From the NCBI GenBank assembly GCA_937928295.1, contig CALEYY010000182.1:1-10164 (forward strand): a DNA stretch of 10,164 nucleotides. Reading direction: 5' to 3'. The notes beneath the pieces were generated by a model. The model ran no database searches, was not told the origin of the DNA, and worked only from the letters and a program-made list of their open reading frames with translations. A program made the translations under genes and the position numbers. The stretch is from an uncultured Moraxellaceae bacterium (lineage in GTDB: Bacteria > Pseudomonadota > Gammaproteobacteria > Pseudomonadales > Moraxellaceae). Positions 1 through 6,663 of the stretch are shown here, one piece after another. Each line of letters begins with the position of its first letter. Position 1 is the first letter of the stretch.

Positions 1-255
1 GCGCTGGTTGACCTGATCGATGGCACCGGTGGCGGTGCACCCAGCGCACCACCGAGCATCCCGACATCACCAGCAGAGTTCTTCGCGCTGTTCCCAGCCA
101 ATCCGCTTACCGATGCACTGGCTTCGCTCGCTGACATGTTCCCGAGCGGTGCGCCCAGCGCACCAACGAGTGTTCCGACATCACCAGCAGAGTTCTTCGC
201 GCTGTTCCCAGCCAATCCGCTCACCGATGCTCTGGCTTCGCTCTTGCCAAGCTGA
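1..255 (+). CDS. C-terminal part of an Ala/Pro/Ser-rich tandem-repeat protein (5' end outside window)
   Basis: Frame 1 is open from the first base and ends with TGA at 253-255, giving 84 residues; the start lies upstream of the window. The protein is rich in Ala, Pro, Ser, Leu and Phe and contains two copies of a 38-residue unit that alternates a Pro/Ser/Thr linker with a hydrophobic segment containing EFFALFPANPLTDALASL. The first residues (ALVDLID) resemble the end of a unit (ALASLAD), so the repeats probably continue upstream. Of seven base differences between the copies over 96 bases, five fall in the third codon position of this frame and only two residues change, which supports this frame over the other open frame (20-271). 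I do not recognise the family. A surface, secreted or granule-associated protein is possible, but no anchor or signal is visible in this fragment. It is convergent with the next gene and ends just before a strong terminator. Confidence 0.75.
   Translation, partial: ALVDLIDGTGGGAPSAPPSIPTSPAEFFALFPANPLTDALASLADMFPSGAPSAPTSVPTSPAEFFALFPANPLTDALASLLPS
34..252 (+). repeat. Two tandem copies of a 114-bp (38-codon) coding repeat
   Basis: Copy 1 spans 34-147 and copy 2 starts at 148 and runs into the stop codon. The offset is exactly 114 bases, so the frame is kept. The first 96 bases differ at seven positions, and a 47-base block (61-107 and 175-221) is identical. The last six codons of the unit diverge: copy 1 ends ADMFPS and copy 2 ends LPS-stop. 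The near identity, including synonymous positions, suggests recent duplication or gene conversion. Confidence 0.9.
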
Positions 256-264
256 TCCGAAAGC

Positions 265-302
265 CCCATAAAAAAACCCGCATACGCGGGTTTTTTTATG
301 GG
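265..302. terminator. Bidirectional rho-independent terminator
   Basis: A perfect 17-bp inverted repeat (265-281 with 286-302) surrounds a four-base loop, ATAC. The core is CCCGC/GCGGG, flanked by seven A on the left and seven T on the right, so it can terminate transcription from either strand. It starts 9 bases after the stop of the plus-strand repeat gene and lies 7 bases beyond the stop of the minus-strand membrane protein gene, as expected between convergent genes. Confidence 0.93.
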
Positions 303-309
303 CTAAACC

Positions 310-639
310 TCAGATGGGCTGCTTACGCAGAAAAGCCCGAATACCTTGGAATAATCGATAGGCAAACCAGAGTTTGACAGGAATGACGAACCAGGAGCCC
401 AGCGTCACCTTCATGACAATCAGAAAGGCACTGGCGAGCATGAGTCCTGCAGCCCAAGCACTGCTGACCAGCAAGTAGCGATAATGGCTTTCAGCCCAAT
501 GCGTAGCATGCGAGCGCTGCCAGAGCGCCCACAATACAGCTAAAGGAAACAAGACATTGACCAGAACGCTAACGCCAAAAAGCGTGTAGATAGATCTCAA
601 GTGCGGTGCACTTGTATCACTCACACCATTTTTATACAT
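310..639 (-). CDS. Small inner-membrane protein, COG3671/DUF4870-like
   Basis: This is a 109-residue protein with hydrophobic stretches at about residues 17-39, 55-78 and 79-97, so two or three membrane helices, and a basic C-terminus (RAFLRKQPI). The motif SHYRYLL after the first helix and the segment VKLWFAYRLFQGI near the end resemble the small uncharacterised membrane proteins of COG3671 (His-X-Arg/Tyr loop, then a W..YR...G segment). That assignment is from memory and only moderately sure; the function is unknown. The ATG lies one base after the TGA of lysS (TGA-G-ATG), so translation is probably coupled and the gene is likely the last of a prfB-lysS operon. A strong terminator follows its stop. 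Its GC is lower than that of lysS, notably over its first 60 codons. Confidence 0.8.
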   Translation of the reverse strand: MYKNGVSDTSAPHLRSIYTLFGVSVLVNVLFPLAVLWALWQRSHATHWAESHYRYLLVSSAWAAGLMLASAFLIVMKVTLGSWFVIPVKLWFAYRLFQGIRAFLRKQPI

Positions 640-640
640 C

Positions 641-2167
641 TCAGGCTTCCGGCCGCATGTGCGGGAACAGAATCACATCGCGAATGGATGGCGAATCCGT
701 AAACAGCATCACCAATCGATCAATACCAATGCCCTCGCCCGCCGTCGGCGGCAAACCATATTCCAGCGCACGAATGTAATCGGCATCGTAGTGCATGGCC
801 TCGTCGTCGCCGGCATCCTTCTCGCGCACCTGCTGCAGGAAACGCTCGGCTTGATCTTCGGGATCATTCAGCTCGGAGAAGCCGTTGGCGATCTCGCGAC
901 CGCCAATGAAGAACTCGAAGCGGTCGGTGATGAACTCGTTGTCATCGTTGCGACGCGCCAGCGGTGACACCTCGGCCGGATACTCGGTGATGAAGGTCGG
1001 CTGGCGCAGCTGCGTCTCCACGGTCTCCTCGAAGATCAGCGTGTGCAGCTTGCCGATGCCCCAGATCGACTTCACATCCATCTTCAGCTGTTCGCGCACG
1101 ACCTTGGCTGCCTGGTCGTAATCCCAGAGCTGCTCGCGGGTCAGGTGCGGGTTGTACTTGAGGATGGAGTCGACCATGGACAGGCGTTCGAACTTCGAGC
1201 CGAAGTCATAAACCTCGCCCTGATACGGCACCATCGTGTTGCCGAGGATGTCTTGCGACAGCGTGCGCAGCATGTCTTCGGTGAGGTCCATCAGGTCGCG
1301 GTAGTCCGCATAAGCCTGATAGAACTCGATCATGGTGAATTCGGGGTTGTGACGCGCCGACACACCTTCGTTGCGGAAGTTGCGGTTGATTTCGAACACG
1401 CGCTCGAAGCCGCCCACGACCAAGCGCTTGAGGTAGAGCTCGGGCGCAATGCGCAGGAACAGCGGCATGTCGAGCGCATTGTGATGCGTGTTGAACGGCT
1501 TGGCAGCGGCGCCACCGGGGATGACATGCATCATCGGCGTTTCGACTTCCATGAAGTCGCGGCCGGCCATGAAGCGGCGAATGCCATCGACAACCTGCGA
1601 GCGGATGCGGAAGGCACGGCGCGTGTCTTCGCTGACGATGAGATCGACATAACGCTGGCGATACTTCATTTCCTGATCGGCCATGCCGTGGAACTTGTCC
1701 GGCAACGGACGCAAGCCCTTGGTCAGCAGGCGCAGGCTTTCCACATGCAGCGACAGCTCACCGGTCTTGGTCTTGAAGACATAGCCGCTGGCGCCGAAGA
1801 TATCGCCCAAATCGGTCTGCTTGAAGGCGGCATACGCCTCTTCACCGATAGCATCACGCGAGATGTAGAGCTGGATGCGACCACCCATGTCCTGGATCGT
1901 GGCGAAGCTGGCCTTGCCCATGACGCGCTTGAGCATCATGCGGCCGGCGAGCGAGAAATGATGCTTCTCGGCCTCCAGCACTTCCGGTTCCAGCTCGCCG
2001 AAGCGGGCGTGCAAGTCGGTAGCCAGGGCATCGCGGCGGAAATCGTTCGGGAAAGCCTGGCCCTGGGCGCGAATACCGGCGAGCTTCTGCTTGCGCTCGG
2101 CGATGAGCTTGTTCACATCGGCAGCTGGTGCTTCTGCTGCAACGGGCGTGTTCTGGTTGTCTATCAT
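641..2167 (-). CDS. lysS: Lysyl-tRNA synthetase, class II
   Basis: LysS charges tRNA-Lys with lysine using ATP in the cytoplasm. The 508 residues match the usual length of the bacterial class II enzyme (about 505). The N-terminal third is the OB-fold anticodon-binding domain (roughly residues 70-150, with RVMGKASFATIQD). The catalytic core follows, with motif 1 near 203-218 (FMEVETPMMHVIPGGA), motif 2 near 254-283 (FERVFEINRNFRNEG, then RHNPEFTMIE) and motif 3 at 478-488 (GEGIGIDRLVM). The ATG is 12 bases after the prfB stop with only a weak purine-rich site, consistent with translation following prfB. The prfB-lysS order is common in Proteobacteria. No residue looks damaged. Confidence 0.98.
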   Translation of the reverse strand: MIDNQNTPVAAEAPAADVNKLIAERKQKLAGIRAQGQAFPNDFRRDALATDLHARFGELEPEVLEAEKHHFSLAGRMMLKRVMGKASFATIQDMGGRIQLYISRDAIGEEAYAAFKQTDLGDIFGASGYVFKTKTGELSLHVESLRLLTKGLRPLPDKFHGMADQEMKYRQRYVDLIVSEDTRRAFRIRSQVVDGIRRFMAGRDFMEVETPMMHVIPGGAAAKPFNTHHNALDMPLFLRIAPELYLKRLVVGGFERVFEINRNFRNEGVSARHNPEFTMIEFYQAYADYRDLMDLTEDMLRTLSQDILGNTMVPYQGEVYDFGSKFERLSMVDSILKYNPHLTREQLWDYDQAAKVVREQLKMDVKSIWGIGKLHTLIFEETVETQLRQPTFITEYPAEVSPLARRNDDNEFITDRFEFFIGGREIANGFSELNDPEDQAERFLQQVREKDAGDDEAMHYDADYIRALEYGLPPTAGEGIGIDRLVMLFTDSPSIRDVILFPHMRPEA

Positions 2168-2179
2168 GGTCGTGTCCGC

Positions 2180-3275
2180 TTACAGGCCCATCTTGAGCGA
2201 GGCTTCGATGAATTCGTCGATATCGCCATCGAGGACGGCGTTCGGGTTGGAGTTTTCGATGTTGCTGCGCAGATCCTTCACACGCGACTGGTCCAGCACA
2301 TACGAGCGGATCTGATGCCCCCAGCCGATGTCGGACTTGGTATCTTCCAGTGCCTGCTTGGCGGCATTGCGCTGCATCACGGCGAGCTCGTAGAGACGGG
2401 CACGCAGCATCTTCCAGGCACGATCACGGTTGGCATGTTGCGAACGCTCGTTCTGGCAGGCCACCACGGTGTTGGTCGGGACGTGCGTGAGACGCACGGC
2501 CGAGTCGGTCTTGTTGATGTGCTGACCGCCGGCGCCACTGGCGCGGTAGGTGTCGGTACGCACATCGGACGGATTGATGTCGATCTCGATGTCGTCATCG
2601 ATTTCCGGCGACACAAACACCGCCGAGAACGAGGTGTGACGACGATTGTCGGAGTCGAACGGCGACTTGCGCACCAAGCGGTGAATACCGGTCTCGGTAC
2701 GCAGCCAGCCAAAGGCGTAATCGCCCTCGATGCGGATAGTCGCAGACTTGATGCCGGCAACTTCGCCGTCTGACACTTCCATGACCTCGGTCTTGAAGCC
2801 CTTCTTGTCGGCCCAGCGCAGGTACATGCGCAGCAGAATGCTGGCCCAGTCCTGCGCCTCGGTGCCACCAGCACCGGATTGGATATCGATGAAGCAGTGG
2901 TTGGCATCCATCTCGCCGGCAAACATGCGGCGAAATTCGAGATCGGAAAGCAGCTTGTCGAGATGATTCAGCTCAGCCGTAACATCATCGAGCGTGCCTT
3001 CGTCGTCCTCCTCGACGGCGAGGTCGAGCAGGTCTTTGGCATCGGTCAGACCGCTGGTGAGCTGGTCGATGGTGATGACCACGCCTTCCAGCGCACTGCG
3101 CTCACGGCCGATGTCCTGCGCCCGCTTCGGGTCATTCCAGATGCTAGGATCTTCGAGTTCGCGCAGGACTTCCTCCAGACGCTCCTTCTTCAGATCGTAG
3201 TCAAAGATACCCCCGGAGCGACTCGGTGCGCTCGGTGAAGTCCTTGATGCGGTTCAGGTAGGGATTGATTTCCAT
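2180..3275 (-). CDS. prfB: Peptide chain release factor 2, with programmed +1 frameshift
   Basis: RF2 recognises UGA and UAA stop codons in the ribosomal A site and triggers release of the peptide. The gene begins at ATG 3275; codon 25 is an in-frame TGA (3203-3201). Reading resumes one base further on, giving 24 + 340 = 364 residues, against 365 in E. coli. The reading frame seen without the shift covers only 2180-3082 and would lack the N-terminus. The codon-reading tripeptide SPF is at residues 204-206 and the catalytic GGQ is at 249-251. The residue four places before the GGQ glycines (245, equal to E. coli 246) is Ala, as in most bacteria, not the Thr of E. coli K-12. The start has no strong ribosome binding site. 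RF2 level is self-controlled: scarce RF2 allows a pause and shift at UGA, abundant RF2 terminates there. Lies directly upstream of lysS. Confidence 0.97.
3200..3216 (-). promoter_or_regulatory. RF2 programmed +1 frameshift site
   Basis: On the minus strand the site reads GGGGG-TAT-CTT-TGA-C. CTT (3206-3204) is the slippery codon, TGA (3203-3201) the in-frame stop, and the following C creates the poor UGAC stop context. The G run (3214-3210) is the Shine-Dalgarno-like spur that strains the ribosome at the known short spacing. After the slip, GAC (3202-3200) is read as Asp and the RF2 sequence continues without a break. This matches the classic E. coli prfB signal almost base for base. Confidence 0.97.
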
Positions 3276-3308
3276 GGGTTACACGCCAGCTGGGTTTCAA
3301 AGCGCGCG

Positions 3309-3314
3309 ATTGTA
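3309..3314 (-). promoter_or_regulatory. Possible -10 element for prfB
   Basis: TACAAT on the minus strand lies about 34 bases upstream of the prfB ATG, in the 91-base gap after the phosphatase gene. I see no good -35 hexamer at 16-18 bases, so this is a weak call. A start near 3302 would leave a leader of about 27 bases. The gap is otherwise unremarkable. Confidence 0.3.
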
Positions 3315-3366
3315 GCTGAAAATTGGCGCAATCGCCTCGGGCAGGCTCATATGCTGACTTGAGACG

Positions 3367-3801
3367 CTATCGTTGCAATAAAGTTACCCAGCGCATGCAC
3401 GCCTGCTCAATTTGTTGATGCACCAAGGTGAAAAACTCCGGGGCGCGCCGAAATGGATCCAAAATGTCCGCAGGATCCTGCCCTTGCGCAAGCAGGAACG
3501 TTTTCCCTCTGACCTCAGGGCAAAGCTTGAACACGGCTTCGCGATGCCCAGCCTCCATCACCAAAATCACATCAGCCTCACGGCACATATCACGCGTGAG
3601 CTGGCGCGCCTGATGTGCTTTCAAGCTCATGCCATGAGCTACTGCAACCTCACGCGTAACTGAGTGCACATCACTACCCACCACTGCTGCCAAGCCAGCC
3701 GAGCTCACTTGCTTCTCAGGGCAAGCTGCTTGCAAAAGCTGCTCTGCCAAGGGGCTACGACAAATATTGCCAACACAAACCACTAAAATTCGCTGATGCA
3801 T
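3367..3801 (-). CDS. Low-molecular-weight protein tyrosine phosphatase, Wzb/Etp-like
   Basis: This 144-residue cytoplasmic enzyme is predicted to remove phosphate from tyrosine residues. The P-loop C-X5-R is at residues 9-15 (CVGNICR, then S16), with Cys9 the nucleophile and Arg15 the phosphate ligand. The general acid is Asp115 in ILDPFR. These positions equal C9, R15 and D115 of E. coli Wzb, and the remaining similarity (VSSAGL, DVILVMEAGHRE) also points to the Wzb/Etp class. In that class the usual partner is an autophosphorylating BY-kinase such as Wzc, which controls exopolysaccharide assembly. No kinase or export gene is in this window, so the target here is unknown. The ATG at 3801 was chosen over a TTG 18 bases upstream because it aligns with Wzb and has a good ribosome binding site. 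It lies between recJ and prfB on the same strand, with about 95 bases on either side. Confidence 0.93.
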   Translation of the reverse strand: MHQRILVVCVGNICRSPLAEQLLQAACPEKQVSSAGLAAVVGSDVHSVTREVAVAHGMSLKAHQARQLTRDMCREADVILVMEAGHREAVFKLCPEVRGKTFLLAQGQDPADILDPFRRAPEFFTLVHQQIEQACMRWVTLLQR

Positions 3802-3808
3802 CTTTTTA

Positions 3809-3813
3809 CTCTC
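3809..3813 (-). promoter_or_regulatory. Ribosome binding site of the phosphatase gene
   Basis: GAGAG on the minus strand, seven bases before the ATG at 3801. It decides for that ATG and against the in-frame TTG at 3819, which would place this site inside the coding region. Confidence 0.65.
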
Positions 3814-3896
3814 ACACAACTCATAACTCGTTTTTTAATCCCGAAACACAATCAGCCACAGCAATCTATCAGATACCTAGCATTATCCAGCCACTT

Positions 3897-5648
3897 CTAG
3901 AAAGCCTGCATATCTTCAATCCTCAGCTGCAGCGTCTCCATGCCCCGAAAGAAATTGAGGTCTAGCCGATACGCAAGCCGCACGCGCTTGCAGCCGGCAT
4001 TCGGCCACACAGCCCTGTCGATATTGAAGGCAATGCCGTCAAACATGCGATTCGAGTCCGGATGACTGAGGCTGAGCTTGAGATGCTTGTCTTTTAGCAA
4101 GCGCTGATCAAGCAGCAGAAAATCGCCCTCGAACAGCGGCTCTGGGAAGGCCTGGCCCCACGGGCCGCCGTCACGCAGCAAACGCGCCGTGGCCTCGGTG
4201 AAATCGCCCGCCTCAAGCTCGCCGTCCGTAAGCAGCACCGCTTCCAGATCAGCCGGGTCTATCCAGTCGTGCAAAACCTCATCAAAAGCCTGACGAAACG
4301 CCGCAATATTCACGGCCGGCAAGCTCAGGCCCGCCGCCATAGCATGGCCGCCAAACTTGCTGATCAGGCCGGGATGCCGCGTCGCCACGGCATCCAGCAC
4401 ATCACGGATATGCACGCCGGGAATCGACCGTGCCGAGCCCTTCAGCTCTTCGGGCTGCTCGCCATAAGCCGGTGCTTGCGCGGGCGCAAAAGCGATCACC
4501 GGACGGTGATAACGCTCCTTAATGCGCCCCGCCAGAATGCCGATGACGCCCTGATGCCAGTGCCGGTCATAAAGCACGAGGCCGTGCGGGAGCGTGTCGG
4601 CGGTGAACTTGAGGGCATTGAGCGCAGCCATCGCCTCGTTCTGCATGCCGCCTTCGATGTCGCGCCGCTCCTGATTCAGGGCATCGAGCTCGCCGGCCAT
4701 GCGTAGCGCAGCGGTCGGCGAGTCGGTGAGCAGGCAGAGGATGCCTTCGGCCATGTCATCCAGCCGGCCGGCAGCGTTCAGCCGCGGCGCCACGACAAAG
4801 CCGAGGTCGGTGGCCTGCAAGCGCGCCGGATCTCGTTCGGCGACCTTGAGCAGCGCCGTGATGCCAGGACAGCAGCGCCCGGCACGAATACGCGCCAGCC
4901 CTTGCTGGACGAGCAGGCGATTGTTGGCATCGAGCGCGACGACATCGGCCACCGTGCCGAGCGCGACCAGATCGAGATAATCGGCCATGTTCGGCTCGGC
5001 CAGACCTTGCTCGGCAAACCAACCCACCGCGCGCAGACGCGTGCGCAAGGCTGACAGCACATAGAACACGACGCCGACACCGGCCAGGTTCTTGCTCGGG
5101 AAGCTGCAGCCGGGCTGGTTCGGATTGACGATGGCATCGGCCGGCGGCAAGGTCGCGCCGGGCAAGTGATGGTCCGTGATCAGCACACGCACACCGGCGG
5201 CCTGTGCTGCGGCGACGCCCTCGTGACTGGCAATGCCGTTATCCACGGTAATGATGAGCTGCGGCTGCTTCTCGGCCAGCGCCAGCGCAACAATACCCGG
5301 CGTCAGGCCATAGCCGTAGGTGAAACGATTTGGCACGAGGAAGTCGACATGCTGCGCTCCGAGAGCCCGCAAGGCGCGTACAGACAGCGCCGTGCTGGTC
5401 GCGCCATCGGCATCAAAGTCGCCAATGATGAGCAGACGCCATTGCTCGTGCAGGGCTTGTTGCAGCAGATCCAGAGCGGCCTCGAGACCACCGAGCAGGC
5501 GCGCCGGCTGCAATGCAGCCAGCGTCTGCGCTAGCTCGTCCGAAGACTGCACGCCACGCGTGGCATAGACACGCGCCAGAATCGGATGCAGGGTGGATGG
5601 CAGGGTGGCTGGCGGCACGCTGCGCTGGCGCCAGATCAGACGGGACAT
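3897..5648 (-). CDS. recJ: Single-stranded-DNA-specific 5'-3' exonuclease RecJ
   Basis: RecJ degrades single-stranded DNA 5' to 3' in RecF-pathway recombination, mismatch repair and base-excision repair. At 583 residues it is close to E. coli RecJ (577). The DHH phosphoesterase motifs are intact: GDFDADG at 76-82, VDNGIA at 135-140, TDHH at 158-161, and the NP...FPSKNLAGVGV block at about 175-193. LGTVADVV (230-237) and RLNAAGRLDD (289-298) follow. The DHHA1 part carries KGSARSIPGVH at 403-413 and GGHAMAAG at 433-440. The remaining C-terminus fits the OB-fold domain. The ATG is preceded by GAGAG nine bases upstream. It starts 15 bases after the stop of the fkbM-type gene, so the two are probably co-transcribed. 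Confidence 0.98.
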   Translation of the reverse strand: MSRLIWRQRSVPPATLPSTLHPILARVYATRGVQSSDELAQTLAALQPARLLGGLEAALDLLQQALHEQWRLLIIGDFDADGATSTALSVRALRALGAQHVDFLVPNRFTYGYGLTPGIVALALAEKQPQLIITVDNGIASHEGVAAAQAAGVRVLITDHHLPGATLPPADAIVNPNQPGCSFPSKNLAGVGVVFYVLSALRTRLRAVGWFAEQGLAEPNMADYLDLVALGTVADVVALDANNRLLVQQGLARIRAGRCCPGITALLKVAERDPARLQATDLGFVVAPRLNAAGRLDDMAEGILCLLTDSPTAALRMAGELDALNQERRDIEGGMQNEAMAALNALKFTADTLPHGLVLYDRHWHQGVIGILAGRIKERYHRPVIAFAPAQAPAYGEQPEELKGSARSIPGVHIRDVLDAVATRHPGLISKFGGHAMAAGLSLPAVNIAAFRQAFDEVLHDWIDPADLEAVLLTDGELEAGDFTEATARLLRDGGPWGQAFPEPLFEGDFLLLDQRLLKDKHLKLSLSHPDSNRMFDGIAFNIDRAVWPNAGCKRVRLAYRLDLNFFRGMETLQLRIEDMQAF

Positions 5649-5663
5649 GTACGGAAACTCTCT

Positions 5664-6521
5664 TCAGCCGGCAGCGACCGTATTCAGAACGGCCTGCCGG
5701 TAATGCTCGGCGGCCCCAGACCATAGCACATGGCGGCGTTCGAGGGCCGCCAGGCAATGCATCGCGAGGTCGTGCGAGGCATAGCAATTATGGGCAATCA
5801 GCGCCAGATGCGTGTACTGCTCACTGCTGATCAGATCCGGCCGGGCAAGATCGCGGATATAGACCACATCGGCCTCGAGCAGCTGATGCAGCGCGCGTCG
5901 CGGCTGCTCCGGCCAGGCGAAGGGCGCGATCGGCCAGCGCTTCACGGCATCGAACCGGTGCGGTATGAAGCCTTGGCTGCGCAGCTCGCAGTCGACCTCG
6001 CCGAAGCTCGGCTGGCCTTCGTAGAGCGTGACGAAAGATACTTCGGTCTGGATCGCGACCGCACGCGAGAGCTGCTCGCGGCCATGCCGGAAAACATCCA
6101 ACTCGCCACCCTGGATGTCGATCTTCAGGCAGTCCATCTGCGTAATCTCGGCAATGTCATCAAGACGCCGTGTCGCCACAGGCACCCGTTCGCGTACGAC
6201 GGCATAGGGCGCCAGCTCGGGAAACAGGGCCAGCGCAGCCGCATCCGGCTCGAAAAGGCTGGTCATGCCGGAGCCTGCACAAATGCGGAGGACATGCGTG
6301 CCGCCATCGCCAATCGAATGGGGCAGATAACGCTCGAGCTCGCTCTTACACGCCAGCAGAGCGGCCAGTGCGTCGGACTGCGGCTCGAAGCCGGTGACGC
6401 GGCAGAGGCCGTCGCGCAACATTTGCCGGTAAGGCGGATCGCCATCAATAGGATTGGCGCCGATGTCGACGATTTCGGTGAGACGCTGCGGACGCAAAAT
6501 GTCCTGCAGGAGCTGCGACAT
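5664..6521 (-). CDS. FkbM family SAM-dependent methyltransferase
   Basis: A 285-residue class I methyltransferase predicted to use S-adenosylmethionine; FkbM members usually O-methylate sugars or small-molecule hydroxyls. Motif I is VDIGANPIDGDPPY at 18-31, FEPQ at 45-48 closes the next strand, and the family signature DCLKIDIQGGELDVFRHG is at 130-147. Residues after about 215 (helical, ALEADVVYIRDLAR-like) extend past the core and have no evident assignment. ATG 6521 is preferred over ATG 6527 because the AAAGGG site is seven bases before the former but one base before the latter; the frame stays open further upstream but would overlap thrC. It has its own promoter and leads into recJ after 15 bases. 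The substrate is not predictable. The gene looks accessory within a core block; flagellin or surface-glycan modification would be typical guesses. Confidence 0.88.
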   Translation of the reverse strand: MSQLLQDILRPQRLTEIVDIGANPIDGDPPYRQMLRDGLCRVTGFEPQSDALAALLACKSELERYLPHSIGDGGTHVLRICAGSGMTSLFEPDAAALALFPELAPYAVVRERVPVATRRLDDIAEITQMDCLKIDIQGGELDVFRHGREQLSRAVAIQTEVSFVTLYEGQPSFGEVDCELRSQGFIPHRFDAVKRWPIAPFAWPEQPRRALHQLLEADVVYIRDLARPDLISSEQYTHLALIAHNCYASHDLAMHCLAALERRHVLWSGAAEHYRQAVLNTVAAG

Positions 6522-6528
6522 GGTCATG

Positions 6529-6534
6529 CCCTTT
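6529..6534 (-). promoter_or_regulatory. Ribosome binding site of the fkbM-type gene
   Basis: AAAGGG on the minus strand. It sits seven bases before ATG 6521 and only one base before ATG 6527, so it favours the inner start (MSQLLQ) over MTMSQLLQ. Confidence 0.6.
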
Positions 6535-6575
6535 CTTGTTGTTATCTGCCAGTCGGCAGCGGTAATCAAGAGGGC

Positions 6576-6604
6576 ATTATCGGAAGCGAGGCAATCGCTG
6601 GCAA
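6576..6604 (-). promoter_or_regulatory. Sigma-70 promoter for the fkbM-recJ unit
   Basis: On the minus strand TTGCCA (6604-6599) and GATAAT (6581-6576) are separated by exactly 17 bases; four of six and five of six bases match the consensus. The expected start near 6569 leaves a leader of about 48 bases before ATG 6521. It lies between the hairpin after thrC and the fkbM-type gene, exactly where a new transcription unit should begin. Confidence 0.7.
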
Positions 6605-6624
6605 GCCGCTGCTCCGGAAAGCAG

Positions 6625-6646
6625 AAGGCCGCCCGCAGGCGGCCTT
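6625..6646 (-). terminator. Hairpin after thrC, probable weak terminator
   Basis: A perfect 9-bp stem (AAGGCCGCC with GGCGGCCTT) with a four-base loop starts about 17 bases after the thrC stop. On the minus strand it is followed by CTGCTTTCC, so the U tract is poor. It probably ends much of the hom-thrC transcript, but read-through into fkbM and recJ is possible. The start of a separate promoter just beyond it fits a unit boundary. Confidence 0.6.
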
Positions 6647-6663
6647 GAGCAGTCATTTGCGCG

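Noticed and set aside
20..271. Open frame with ATG over the repeat region in another frame
   Set aside because: Differences between the repeats fall mostly at third positions of frame 1, not of this frame, and this frame runs through into the start of the terminator hairpin. The product is a His/Arg/Ser-rich shadow.
598..614. Inverted repeat CAAGTGC-GGT-GCACTTG, containing the Haemophilus-type uptake core AAGTGCGGT
   Set aside because: It lies inside coding sequence of the membrane protein gene, I noticed it only once in the window, and the lineage does not look like Pasteurellaceae. Chance is the simplest reading.
1043..2773. A 576-codon open frame on the plus strand, antisense to lysS and prfB
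   Set aside because: It lies opposite two certain genes and spans their junction. Its product lacks recognisable motifs and its openness follows from the codon bias of GC-rich genes on the other strand.
3320..3345. Small hairpin GGCG-ATTG-CGCC followed by AATTTTC as a terminator for the phosphatase gene
   Set aside because: The stem is only 4 bp and the U run is short; not enough to call.
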